Shown here: positions 47,434-58,395 of the stretch, piece after piece
Layout of the letters: every line of letters begins with the position of its first letter
Numbering within the stretch: position 1 is the first letter of the stretch
NCBI GenBank assembly: GCA_039881145.1
Contig: JAYKKI010000061.1
Span: 13,800,001-13,864,000 of the forward strand
Direction of reading: 5' to 3'
DNA from: Druceiella hillmani
Taxonomy: Eukaryota > Arthropoda > Insecta > Lepidoptera > Hepialidae
DNA length: 64,000 nucleotides
Notes under the pieces: model-generated
Told to the model about the DNA's origin: nothing
Database searches by the model: none
The model's input: only the letters and a program-made list of their open reading frames with translations
Program-made: the position numbers and the translations under genes

Positions 47434-48055
47434 TGGACGTCTTCTTTAACGTCGCAATTTTTTTTCACGTAAACGGTTAATTGGAGCCTTGGATAAATGG
47501 TAATCAGTGTCGTAATATTTGAATATCCAATTCCGCAGGACATCTGATACGGGAAACGTCCGTAAGACACCGTGGACTCGCCCATTGCATGACATATATT
47601 ATTTGTGGCAATCTTTGCCTCGTGGTTCAGACGAAATTGGTATTGTAATAGAATTCGTATTTGATTTCAATTTAAATTCATCATCCTTGATGAATTTAAA
47701 TCGAAATCATTTTCAAATTTTACCCCACTTATATCGCCAAAACTGAAAAATTTAATAATTCACTAGAAATTAGATATAATACCACGAACTATAAATTCTC
47801 AAATATTAACGAAATTAATACTTGAAAATCTAATAATTATGCTATTTATTGTTCAATAAAGAGAAGCGAATGTAATAATGATCCAATAAAATGCAGAGTA
47901 CAGAACTGAGGAATCAATTAATTTACCTGTCCTATAAGTTGCGTATTCCTAAGTCATCCCATAATACTCCTAATTTTCCTAGCTTTAACAGTATGGATTT
48001 ACCATGTTTGCTTGGAGATGCCCAGTTTATTGATTAGGATAGTAGTTTAGCCATT
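47434..48055. other. Unassigned stretch between Helitron and LINE fragments
   Basis: The 75-codon plus frame at 47519-47746 is not recognised. The last part may be the 5' part of the Jockey-like element below. Confidence 0.35.
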
Positions 48056-48059
48056 AAAA

Positions 48060-48930
48060 TAGATTTAAAAAAGGTTATTTAATTACACAATCATATTATC
48101 AAGCTGTTTGAGAAGCGTGCTCATTTTAAGCGAGTGATAATTAAAAGAAAAGCTCTGGCTTAATGACTCCTTAAAAAGGTTATAGCTAACCGTAATCGCA
48201 AACGCCAGTCCTTCGATATGGAAAATACTTAGAGTCTTTTGGGAAAAGATTTACACGAAAGTGCAGAAATTCCAAAAAGCATTACCTACATTTCCACTTC
48301 CATATGCAAATTGTCTTCTATAAACATATGGAAGTTCATCAGCATTCTGCGTGTTGGTAATTCTCATAGTGATGCAGCTTGACCTTAATATTTTTAAGTC
48401 TCCTGTATTACTTGACCCAGCTCTTAAGTTAGGAACATTGAAGACAATTCATCCTGTTTCTTCTAATCACGAATTCAAATTTAATAATATTTGTAATTAA
48501 GAAATGAAAACTAACCTTCTAGCCATTAAAACCTATGGGATGTGATAGCCCAAGTATTAAAGTTGTCTTATATATTTTAACTACTGTGTTACTGACGTAT
48601 TTAACGCATTATTAAAAAGTGTCACTCCCCCTTCTGAATGCAAGGAAGCGTATATAATTCTATTATCAAAAATATTGCCGCCTGTACATCCTAAAAACTT
48701 TCGATCCAGTTCCATTCTATCATTTTTATGAAAAGTTTTTGAGCGTATAGTCTTTGCCCAACTGGTTCGACAACTTAACCCTTACAGATTTTTAAATCTA
48801 CTTCAATCTGCACGTCCATCTTCTGTCCACTTTTGGTTTGAAAATTTTGATTTCATTTTAAACAATACTCTCGCGTAATCTACGGCCAAATATGGTACAA
48901 CGATTGCCACGGTTTTAGACATATTAGTAA
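48060..48930 (+). pseudogene. Jockey-like LINE, endonuclease-RT linker and RT fingers
   Basis: In shifting plus frames: KLFEKRAHFKRVIIKRKALA (linker after the endonuclease domain), IANRNRKRQSF, IWKFISILRVGNSHSDAA, DSPSIKVVLYIL, then SECKEAYIILLSKILPPVHP followed by KNFRSSSILSFL. After a stop comes KVFERIVFAQLVRQLNPYRF. This order (PLPKxxxPxxPKxFRPISILxxLSKxxE) is the start of Jockey-clade RT. Later, VLDIL may be what is left of the LLDxSxAFD box. Multiple frameshifts and stops make it dead. Confidence 0.85.
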
Positions 48931-49610
48931 AACTGAGTCACAAACATTTGTTTCTTATTTTAGCTACCAAAAACCAATCCTATCCATGAGAGGTGTATAT
49001 GTGCAAATTCAAATGATGGTAGTGTATTTGTTTAATAATTTATAATACAAATATTAGAGTTGTTGCGTTACATACTATTTACAAGTAATATTTTTGATCA
49101 GTTGGTTATTAAATAGATAATTGTCATTAAAATTAAAATGCTATAAATGATTAAATAAAACTGTTTTTTTCTAGATACGGCAAACAAGTGACACAGCATA
49201 TTTATTCTTAATATACATATATACAATTTTGAAGGTGCGAACTCATCTATACAAATCATGGATTGTACCAATTTCTAATCCAAAGCCACAATTGAGTCGC
49301 TCGTGACGCTTTTCTACTGCCAAATATCTATCGAAAATTAATAAAACGTTAAAGTGTACAAACGTTGATTTACGTTGTGTAACATTTGCTTTACAATTTT
49401 CTTAAATATTTCTTTTATGTTTTTCAAATTTAATAAGAAAAGTATGTTGGGACGCCATACCTGCGTATGCCGATTTAGTGAATTTTATTAATTCAATGAG
49501 TACGTAGAAATAATTTAAAAACCTAGTAAGCAAAATAGTCAGAACCATTTGTACCCGCACGTGTGAAAATTTTGAATAAGTTTAAATTTTCATGACCAAC
49601 ATCAACATCC
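48931..49610. other. Intergenic DNA, nothing recognised
   Basis: No supportable gene. Confidence 0.4.
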
Positions 49611-49617
49611 TTAAAAT

Positions 49618-49975
49618 GAAGAAAAAAATGGCTCCGAGGATTTTCACGCCAGAGCAAAAAACGCCGTAAGAAAGGTTATGTTGACATTCCACAATAACTT
49701 GACGCAGACGTAAATCTGTTTTATAAAATGATCACCTACGACAAGACGTGGGTTTTCCGGTATTATCTTTAAACTCAAAATACACTAAACAACATTGTCA
49801 TCATCAATACTGAAAAAAGCTTGTCAAAGCAAATCAAAATTCGAAGTCATGCTCATTGCTTCTTTCGATGTCAATGTTCTGTTTTTTTGAGAAGAATATG
49901 ATCCTAAAGACATACTTGTTACTCAGCATTATTACAAGGAAAGAAAAGGTCACAGCTGTGGATAAATTGTTTCTT
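49618..49975 (+). pseudogene. Mariner-like transposase fragment (second family)
   Basis: MAPRIFTPEQK (the WVPRxLTPEQK motif of mariner), then in another frame MITYDKTWVFRYYL, containing the first catalytic Asp (ITxDExWV), then LIASFDVNVL and EYDPKDILVTQHYYKE, the parts before the second Asp. The second and third catalytic residues are lost. It is clearly different from the DUF4817-type copy at 24426-25485. Confidence 0.82.
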
Positions 49976-51330
49976 TCGTCTATAGAATAATTCGACTACT
50001 CAAACATCATCCTTTTTATAGCTGATTTTTACCGACAAGCACGTTACTAACTTTGAAAATCAATTGTGTTAGTTTGATATGAAATACATCTTGAATTGCA
50101 CGTAAATACGTCTAACATGTTGTGCAAATATAAACTTCCCCGAATGTTAATTTTGCACTTAAATGTATATATTTTGTATCAGTTGATAATTTAGAGCAGA
50201 AAATGGCGTCTGTGCTAAAAAAACTGTAAGAAATTTATTACCTTCATGCTTTAACCAGTAAAAAAAAGTCTTGATTATGTACCCTAAAAGGAGTAACCAA
50301 TAAATCTTTCTAATTGAAATGAGTTATTTAATAGAAACGCCTTGTATTTTGAATTATACATTTATTTGTTTAAAATGCGACGCTTGTATCTACAAATACT
50401 ATTGCGATTTGTACAAAATTATTTTAAGTGATTCGAGGAAAAGCCTATTGGGCCTAAAGAAGGAAAAGCCTACTAGCCTACCTAACAAATAATCTTCAAG
50501 CCTCAAACCTTTCGGTTACGAGTAACAGGAATATTTATTGTGTCAAGCTAATTTCACATATCACATTAAGAACATCGTCAACAAATGGAACTTTAACGGA
50601 TGTACTTTTTATAAATTTATAACTATATACTATGTCTCTTTATTTAGGTACATGGCAGAACATAAGAGAATAGATGATATCGATACCTTAGAGCACAATT
50701 TTTTTATATTAATTTTTATATTATGTTGCAAATATTTTCTTCGTGATAGAAATTATAACTTATCTTTCAGCAGCACACAGTTTGATATTCAAAAATATTT
50801 ATAAAGCTGATTCAATGACTTAAAATAGAAAAGTGCTATACTTGGGTCTAAACGGTGTAAAGCTGCTTATTTATATACCATGTCCAACGACTAACTTTTC
50901 TTTGGTAAACGATTGTGCTATGTTTGTGTCACTCTTTACTACTATAATTATGTATATAACTATTGTAACTTGATGTACGTTTCGATCTATCATATTTATG
51001 TTGTTTTATTTTTGACCTCTACCATACATATTGCAGAAAATGTCTGGATGAAGTCACAAAATATTATTCTGAGTAAGGAAATTTAACATTTTCAAAGGAA
51101 AGTGCTAGAACATTTGAAAATGTTAATGTTATCGACTTCACCCCGATTATTGAACCGATAAAATGTAATGAATGTATTATTATGTATTGTATGTTTCAGT
51201 TATGTACGTATTATTACACCAGTTATGTACGAATTATTACAATTAATATTAATGTTTTGTTCAATTTATTTTTATGAAGGCAAATAATTATTTTGTCTCG
51301 GAATTATTTTGATTTATTTGAAAATTATAT
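49976..51330. other. Intergenic DNA, no confirmed gene
   Basis: The 88-codon plus frame at 50538-50804 is unsupported. Nothing else is recognised. Confidence 0.4.
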
Positions 51331-51334
51331 AGGT

Positions 51335-51565
51335 CACAATTAAATGAAACTACGTATTGTAGTATTATTTCTACTTTCTTTAATTTCTTACCAAAATTTC
51401 TTTGGTAAAGATCTTTGCTAATATTCTACCTGAAGATGTTGTAATACAACGAAACCTAGGTCGTGGTAAAGAAATTAAAGAAAGTAGAAATAATACTACA
51501 TCACGTAGTTTCATTTAATTGTGAATAATGAATTTCTATAAAATTAATGCCAAATATATTCAATA
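51335..51565 (+). mobile_element. Hammerhead inverted-repeat element, copy D
   Basis: The left end CACAATTAAATGAAAC has no tail. The left arm has lost its ribozyme part; the junction reads CTTACCAAAATTTCTTTGG. The right arm has a complete ribozyme block, then CTACATCACGTAGTTTCATT, then the tail (GAATAATGAATTTC to CAAATATATTCAAT). ATAGGT occurs just outside both ends and may be a short target duplication. The orientation is opposite to copy C. Confidence 0.85.
51413..51471 (+). ncRNA. Hammerhead ribozyme in copy D
   Basis: CTTT (51413-51416) pairs with AAAG (51468-51471). Inner stem I CTAC/GTGG contains a U-G wobble where copy C has C-G, so pairing is kept. Core CTGAAGA is at 51430-51436, stem II GTTGT/ACAAC, GAAA at 51451-51454, stem III ACC/GGT, with predicted cleavage after GTC (51462). 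The kept pairing despite base change supports selection on the RNA. Confidence 0.85.
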
Positions 51566-53150
51566 ATGACATAGGTATAAAAACTATAATATTAGGATTC
51601 CTAAATTGAGGAAATAAGAGGAAACGTTTCTGACGAATATCCATGCATTAACAATTAGTATCTTGGCATGACACCACCAATGGAAGCACAAAGTATATTT
51701 GCAGGTACTTAAAAAATTACCTTATAAAATTGTTTGTTTTATAACAAAATGTGAGACAGACTTTATCTTAGCTATTGAATTCTAAATTTATCGTAACTAA
51801 GAATAACGTAGAAGATATATTGGATCAAGAATATAAAGGAGTAACAAGTTTGTTCCATGGCATGATAATGAAGAAATCTCACTCTCTTTTAAACCCATTT
51901 ATTTATTAGTGAAAAATTAATGCTGCTCTATTAATCCGTGTTTTGACTAATCCATCAATTTTATGGCTTGTGGATGATCTTGGAGATGGCAAAGCTGATG
52001 CTCTCGAGGAGAATTGACGATTCTAATACTTGAAAAAGTAATGTAATAAAACAAAAATCACTAACTGGGTAGGCCTGTAGTAATAGAAAAAAAAATTAAA
52101 GAGTTCCTGTAACGCAAATAAATTTGAATAATTATGAACGTCCTTTTTAATGTAGACGTAGCATGTGCATAAAAAATAAAAATCATTATGTCAAGAATAT
52201 TGTCACTTAAGAAATCGAGAAAACTTCATAATAAAAAAAAACACATGTTTTCAGGAAAATAAATAGAAAAGTTGACTCCAATTGCATCAAACAAGTCAAC
52301 AGAGCTTACATACTTCCTAATGGGGCAGGTGGAAATGTGTGTACATCTGGTTCTTTTGTAATACTTTTCCAATATCAAAAAGAATCTCAAATTCTACTAT
52401 GTGTTTTAAAAGTTCAAATAGTAGCTACTGCGGTAGTGATGACATTCCACAGTAACTTGACGTGCGTAGGGAATTTAATTGCATAAAAATTAATCCTGAA
52501 GAATTCTAATGGAAAAACGTTTCTTTAAAATGGAAATATCATAAACGCCTAGATACTTTAATTTAAAAAAAAGGACTAGCTAAGTCTTTAGAAAATGACG
52601 TCTCCAGGAATATTGACCTTTTTATAATAACTTACCGTCGGCTGAGAGAAAAAGAGATGAAGCAGTTTGGAACAATAGTGATGATGAAGATTTGGACAAT
52701 GAAAAATTGTTTACCTTCCTTTCAATCAACATTATTTTCTAAGTTAGATAACTTTATCTTTTCTTTTGGTTAAAAACATAATTCTTGATACATGGTTTGT
52801 ATTTTATTTTGTTTCAACAATTTCCAGTTTTCTTAGTGCCAAGCAATCTTTTTACAACAATACGTACATGGCTATCTAAATAAAATAAATACTCTGCTGG
52901 TTGACTTAAACGAATTTAAAGTAACACGCGCTCACAAGATTTGTTTTTGTTCCGGATTTAAAATAAATATGTATTATTCTTGTAGGGGACAAGGAAAGAA
53001 GTAAGTGAACAACTGTACCATGTCAAAAGCTTTTAAACGTTATGTAACTCAAAGGTGCCATTTCCATACAAATGTTGGTAAACCTTTTAATAATTAAATG
53101 CCCTTTTGATTTTATGAAATTGCTACTGCAATTCTTTCTCTGATATTGCT
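51566..53150. other. Intergenic DNA, weak mariner trace
   Basis: No gene confirmed. GACATTCCACAGTAACTTGA at about 52440 matches GACATTCCACAATAACTTGA of the mariner fragment at 49683 in 19 of 20 bases, so a small relic of the same family may lie here. Confidence 0.4.
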
Positions 53151-53153
53151 GTC

Positions 53154-53566
53154 TAAACCTTTTCCATTTTATAATTTTTCTCTAATAGGACCTCGGTATA
53201 TTAAAAAAAAACAAATAATAAATAATATAATTGATTAAAAAATAAAATTTTTCATCTTACTAATTTAGTAAAGAATTAAGTTTGTTTTTATTTAACATAT
53301 GTTTTCTTGTCTTTTAGGGATACACGCAAAAATCACCAAAATTATTGACATACATTTTCGCAATATGCAGATTGTGGTTTTCAGACTACCGTATGCTATA
53401 TATTATTTACATTTGTTGTATAGTTTTTAACATACAGATAACAGTAATTGGAGACAAAGTCGCTGGTTTGGGCGTTTTTCTGGCATGCGGCGATAAAATA
53501 TTTTAAATGCATTAATAACACAGAAGAGAAAATGATAGGTTTTAAAAAGATCTTTAAAAAATCTGT
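53154..53566 (+). repeat. Left arm of 400-bp inverted repeat
   Basis: Reverse complement of 54748-55151, with scattered substitutions and indels. The outer edge is TAAACCTTTTCCATTTTATA; the inner edge ends GATCTTTAAAAAATCTGT. The arm contains GGATACACGCAAAAATCACC preceded by an acceptor-like CTTGTCTTTTAG. Confidence 0.93.
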
Positions 53567-53592
53567 ATTTGTACGTGTGTTCATATGTGTGC

Positions 53593-53594
<2 letters not shown>

Positions 53595-53634
<40 letters not shown>

Positions 53635-53646
53635 GTACACACACAC
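53595..53646. repeat. (TA)n microsatellite with CA edge
   Basis: TA run ending in GTACACACACAC, just inside the left arm of the large inverted repeat. Frames across it (53396-53654) are artefacts. Confidence 0.95.
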
Positions 53647-54020
53647 GTACATGAAATATGAAATATTATGCAACATAGATACTTAAGAGAGACTTAATTT
53701 TTAACTAAACGTAATAACAAAAAATAAACAATTTAACATTGGGATTAATTTCTTATTAATGTTTTTTTAGAATAATACCGAGTGAAACCGAATAATTACA
53801 ATTTTCCGCATGTCATGAAGGTATGCCAGGAAGACAGTAGAATATTAAACACAAATAAAATATAATGTAAAATGATATTTGGCCTAACTTTAGGGGGCAG
53901 CCTTTGCAATTTTCTGTGTTTTTAAACTTTTTTCTCTGATTTTCAGGCTGAGTTTAAGAATTATGTCTGAACACAGAAACAACCAATTCTTGGAGCATGA
54001 CGTTAAATATATGCATGTTG

Positions 54021-54199
54021 ACACATACATACACACAAAGGCGCGCGCGCACACGTGCACACGTACACACGCGCACACGCTCACACGTACGCGGACGCGC
54101 GTGCTCACGAACACGCGTACAAGCGCAGAGGCGAACATACGCGAACGCGCACACGCACAAATACACACATGCCCACACACACACACACACACACACATA
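54021..54199. repeat. Long CG/CA alternating tract (Z-DNA prone)
   Basis: About 170 bases of almost strict purine-pyrimidine alternation: ACACAAAGGCGCGCGCGCAC, then many CACGTACACACGCGCAC-like steps, ending in pure CA. It is unusually CpG-rich for this window. His-Thr-Arg frames on both strands (53890-54247) are products of the repeat. Confidence 0.95.
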
Positions 54200-54419
54200 T
54201 CAACAATAGAGCTTAATAACTTACCCCAACTCATGGTAATTAACTAAATATTAATATTTACTTTTATTAGTTTTACATGCGACTGGCTACGGATCCATAC
54301 CGAATAGACAAACATAGCATAGTAAATATTTTTTTATATAGTTCGATTGAATGTGATCCTCCCAAGTGTCAAAATGTGAAAACTTCATACTCGTACGTAT
54401 ACAATTAAGTTATCAAATT

Positions 54420-54610
54420 AAGGTTGTCGACACGCACTTTTTCATTCAAGAACGCAGTCGTGGGCTCTATTTTAATTAACCTTAATGCAATAATGCGCTT
54501 GTTCCCGTTAATGCCCCTTCTTGCGTTTCCCCTCTCCATGCGAAAATAAATAGGACAGAAAGTCAATAAAATAAGCATTTACCGTTTTATTTGCCTCCAA
54601 AAACCTTTTC
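54420..54610. promoter_or_regulatory. GC-richer block inside the inverted-repeat spacer
   Basis: GTCGACACGCACTTTTTCATT, AACGCAGTCGTGGGC, TAATTAACCTTAATGCAATA and GTTTCCCCTCTCC, without an ORF, differ from the AT-rich surroundings. A regulatory role is a guess. Confidence 0.25.
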
Positions 54611-54747
54611 ATTCTGCGTAAACTTCTAATCAAAATAATAATTACTCTTATCGAAAACACTTAAAATACCCATATAATTTATTATAGCGAAGATTACACT
54701 GAAATATAATACTGAGGCCTCTCTATATAAGATAGGTAAATGAAATC

Positions 54748-55151
54748 ACAGATTTTTTAAAGATCTTTTTAAAACCTATCATTTTCTCTTCTGTGTTATT
54801 AATGAATTTAAAATATTTTATCGCCGCATGCCAGAAAAACGCCCAAACCAGCGACTTTGTCTCCAATTACTGTTATCAGTATGTTAAAAACTATACAACA
54901 AATGTAAATAATATATAGCATACGGTAGTCTGAAAACCACAATCTGCATATTGCGAAAATGCATGTCAATAATATTGGTGATTTTTGCGTGTATCCCTAA
55001 AAGACAAGAAATCATATTTTAATAAAAACAAACTTTCTTCTTTACTAAATTAGTAAGATGAAAACTTTTATTTTTTAATCAATTATATTATTTTTTATTT
55101 GTTTTTTTTAATATACCGATTAGAGAAAAATTATAAAATGGAAAAGGTTTA
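54748..55151 (-). repeat. Right arm of 400-bp inverted repeat
   Basis: Inverted partner of 53154-53566; see that entry. It differs by a few percent, including loss of an ACC block after TCTCTAAT and a short indel near TTTAACATA. Confidence 0.93.
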
Positions 55152-55790
55152 CATAAAAAATTCCCTTCATTTTTTGCAATTGCTTGCCTCAATGTTACAC
55201 CACTGTTCAGAATATAAGATTCCTTTATTAAATTTGTTTGTGTCTTCCATTAATTATGAATCAAATTTTGAAAAATATTACGAATCATATTTTGGTAAAA
55301 ACAAACTTAGCATTTAATCTGATTTTCAAACACCAGTTTTTTTCAACAGAAAAGAAGCATGCCAAACCTTGCTATATTTAGTCCATGAAAACTTGTAACA
55401 CCAAATTATAAGAAATTGTATTCTATAGGATATTTCTCTTTCTTTTTTGTTCTTCTGTTCATCAGTTATACGTCAAAATACTCCACTTACAATATGTACA
55501 CATTGTATCAATAATGTTAAATATCGTTTAATATTTCTGACTAATATATTATTATTTCAATAATATGTAATTATTCAGTAGTTTCTAAGATGATTATGAA
55601 TTTAAAGAGTTTTTGTCATTCATATGAATATAGTGAGAACAACAACGACATATAATTCATACACACGTTTTACATAAATTTAAATTATAACAGGAGTGGA
55701 ATTGGTCCTTCAGCTGATAAATTAAAGGAATGAAATATGCACTGATAATGACATTATTTAATTTGTTATAATTTTTTCCATAAATGCTAT
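55152..55790. other. Intergenic DNA, 3' side of the peptide gene
   Basis: The frame at 55099-55317 begins in the inverted-repeat arm and has no known domain. No canonical AATAAA for the peptide gene is seen on the minus strand within ~130 bases; AATTAAAT near 55757 is the nearest A-rich candidate. Confidence 0.4.
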
Positions 55791-55814
55791 AATTTCGAAA
55801 ACAAAATCAAACGT

Positions 55815-56012
55815 TTATGAATTTCCGCCGCACGTAGGCACCTTCTCACAAGGGGGACCGGAGCACCTCGGAAGCACCATAACACAAGGACGTCCATCGG
55901 GACATGGTTTGCTGCAAGTTTCTCTAGGCAACGGTACATAATCGTCAATTGCTTTGCAAATTCCACCAATAGCAATTGCAATAATCACCGTAAAGATAAA
56001 ATGGTAACGCAT
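55815..56012 (-). CDS. Small cysteine-rich secreted peptide, 65 residues, family unknown
   Basis: The protein starts MRYHFIFTVIIAIAIGG with a hydrophobic signal peptide (about residues 1-21, cleavage likely after CKA). A 44-residue mature part follows with six cysteines at 33, 37, 43, 50, 55 and 61: C-x3-C-x5-C-x6-C-x4-C-x5-C. It is rich in Pro and Gly and nearly neutral (five basic, five acidic residues). The six cysteines would allow three disulfides, as in secreted inhibitors, antimicrobial or signalling peptides. I do not recognise the family, so no function is assigned. The start has A at -3 and the frame ends in TAA. The coding part is clearly GC-richer than its surroundings, unlike chance frames here. 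A minus-strand TATAAA lies at about 56404-56399, which would imply a long or spliced leader; no intron is visible in the coding part. The alternative frame at 55787-55981 is a shadow. Confidence 0.7.
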   Translation of the reverse strand: MRYHFIFTVIIAIAIGGICKAIDDYVPLPRETCSKPCPDGRPCVMVLPRCSGPPCEKVPTCGGNS

Positions 56013-57045
56013 AATTTTCTTACTTTTTCACGCAATCAAATTTGAATTAACCCAGCTAATATTATTAGAAGTGCCACGAATTTTCAACTAATTCAATTTC
56101 CATCTTTGCTTCTTCTTATGTAAGTAACACTTGCTTAAATTGTGCTAACACAAATTATTAGTGTTGTGTATAGCAAAAATGTATTAGGTGTGGAAAATCT
56201 AATAATATTTCTTTCGCCTTTACATGACAATTTATGTTTTGCTTGTATCTAAGGAACTGGTTAGAGTAAAAACACTTAAATTATAGCTCATACTCAAATA
56301 GAGATAAATCAATATTTAATCAGGTCATAAGTACTGTTGATTCAGCTGTATCCTCCGTCCCATATTTCCATATACTTGTATGTTACGTATAAATAACATT
56401 TATACAATACGTGTGTTGTTCAATAAATCGAAGTGTATAGTTTCTGCACAACAAAGTGTTTTTAGTTAAAGGATCAATCATTGATAAAAGGAAATTTTCA
56501 AAAATGGATTACAATACAGAAATTTTTTTTCTGTATTGTAATTAAACAGAAGTTTAAAAATGAGGGCAATAAAATACTGAAGTAATAGAACAGACACTGC
56601 ATAAGCGTTTTTCAGTTATAACATCTATGGTAATACATTTTTTTATTAGAGTAATAGTTTTTCATTTTAATATAAAGAGTTTTGTAATTTTTGTCGTTTT
56701 GTTTAGTTATATTTAAATCTAAGCTCCAATACTAAAAGTAGAAGTATTAACCTTAGGTTCTTTAAGGTTGAAAATAAAATGTATTTTCGTAGATGTATGA
56801 TTAGGAGCCAAACGTCTCGTAAGTAATGTTGACATGACATACCGCCATTACAGGGCTTATATTTGTATGAATTTTTAAGGATGTTTTATTTGTAAGCAAA
56901 CATTTTATACCAGTTTAGGTCAATTTTTTTATCTGCGTCTACTCAAAACCTATTTCGCGTCCAAAATACACTTGAATTGTTGAGTGTCAATTTTTTGAGG
57001 AAATTACAACTTATAATTTGATTAATTTCGTTCACACACACTTCG
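56013..57045. other. 5' flank of the peptide gene, no other gene seen
   Basis: AT-rich. A hairpin-like AATACAGAAA/TTTCTGTATT repeat occurs at about 56512-56540 (TACAATACAG and CTGTATTGTA). No other gene is supportable. Confidence 0.45.
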
Positions 57046-57048
57046 CAT

Positions 57049-57226
57049 CGTGATGTAGTATTATTTCTACTTTCTTTAAATTCTTTACCGCGACCTAGGT
57101 TTCGTTGTATTACATCTTCATTATGTATTACAACATCTTCATATTGGGCTATTAGCAAAGATCACGTAGTTTAATTTAATTGAATAAAGAATTTTTACAA
57201 AATTAACGTCAAATATATTCAATATT
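57049..57226 (-). mobile_element. Hammerhead inverted-repeat element, copy E (degenerate)
   Basis: The left arm begins CGTGATGTAGTATTATTTCT and has lost its outer end. The ribozyme block on the minus strand has ATGAAGA instead of CTGAAGA and a small internal duplication in stem II (two TGAAGATG...AATACA units). The right arm is mostly deleted, then comes the tail (TTTTTACAAAATTAACGTC to ATATTCAATATT). The ribozyme is predicted inactive. Confidence 0.8.
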
Positions 57227-58280
57227 TAAAAACCTTCCAGTAAATTATCACTAATTGGTTAAAACCAGATTCTCTTGCACAATGATAACAGTGAGAAGTT
57301 TAAAGTTTTCGCCTGCTTTCTCCGTCGAATTACAGTTTTTGTCTGACGTTTTAATGTAGCTATGACATGTTATTATTGCCCGGTAATTGGTATTTTTTTA
57401 GAAGTGCTGACAACTTACAATATGAAGATATATTGTTCTCAAAAAGTCATGAAACAAGTTACCAATTTTAATAAAATAAAACTGAAATGATTATAGAAAA
57501 ACGATTTAATTTAAATTTGCCTACTTTACAACAATGATGCTAGAAGTTACTAGTATTTGTGTAGTACTCTTAGATGTTCACAAGATACAATTGATGAACT
57601 TTAGAATCTCTTTAGCTTTAATATCAATCATATCCACTTATGTAAGTACTCGTAAAATCATTCACCATTTTAAAAGACTAAGTTGTGTACTATTCAACAA
57701 TTCATAGTGATTGGTAAGCTCTATATGTCTGGAGTTCTGACTCTCAAAAATATACGTATTTTTTGCATCATATGTAATTAAGTAAACTGTTAACATTCAT
57801 GGCATTCTGGTCTAAACTGTTAACTTAAAGCGATACTTTTAAGGCAATAGCACAAGAGTCTTAAAATATTTACACAATTTGGACTGTGTTAACTAGTATC
57901 ATAAACCAAAATCAACGTATTGAGTTCATTTGCGCCCTAATTATATAGGCCTTCAAGTTTAATGTCATAAATCTTTCATGTAATTGCAGAGTTACACGTT
58001 TATTTTTGATTACTTTATATTATATTATGATTATTAGTTAGAGATTAATTCGTGACATAGCGTTATGACTTTATGTTTACTGTATATAAGAGAATTATAA
58101 GAGATTCAGAATCTTAAGAGATATTTTAATAAAACAAGAAGCAATATTTTTAATTTTCTTAATTTTGGATGAGATAATTTGTAACGATCTAAACAGAAGC
58201 TACTCGACTATAAAAATAGCTATATCACATTTGACGTAACGCAGTCAGGTAGTAGTAAAAGGCAAATATTTGTACTAAAC
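57227..58280. other. Intergenic DNA, nothing recognised
   Basis: No gene is supportable. Confidence 0.45.
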
Positions 58281-58282
58281 TA

Positions 58283-58395
58283 TTTCATATTTTCGTTTAC
58301 GTGGCATAACAGACACAGGTGTAATAAAAAGTGGAAGCAGTACTCATTTCATTGTATTATAATTTGTTATCCATCAGATGTCATGGCTATAGCCT
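58283..58395 (+). repeat. Dispersed repeat, copy 1 (partner at 61328)
   Basis: TTTCATATTTTCGTTTACGT, GACACAGGTGTAATAAAAAG, TGGAAGCAGTACTCATTTCA and ATCCATCAGATGTCATGGC recur at 61328-61452 in the same order and orientation, with few changes and one ~12-bp indel. No coding capacity; probably the end of an unidentified transposon. Confidence 0.9.

Noticed and set aside
53282..53520. Host exon inside the inverted-repeat arm after CTTGTCTTTTAG
   Set aside because: An open frame follows, but it is AT-biased, has no recognised domain, and the right-arm copy differs; treated as repeat sequence.
53890..54247. Four overlapping frames of 70-114 codons rich in Cys-Val or His-Thr-Arg
   Set aside because: All arise from the CG/CA alternating tract and have no domain or signal.
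55787..55981. 64-codon minus frame overlapping the peptide gene
   Set aside because: It is out of frame with the signal peptide and cysteine pattern of 55815-56012 and uses an internal start.
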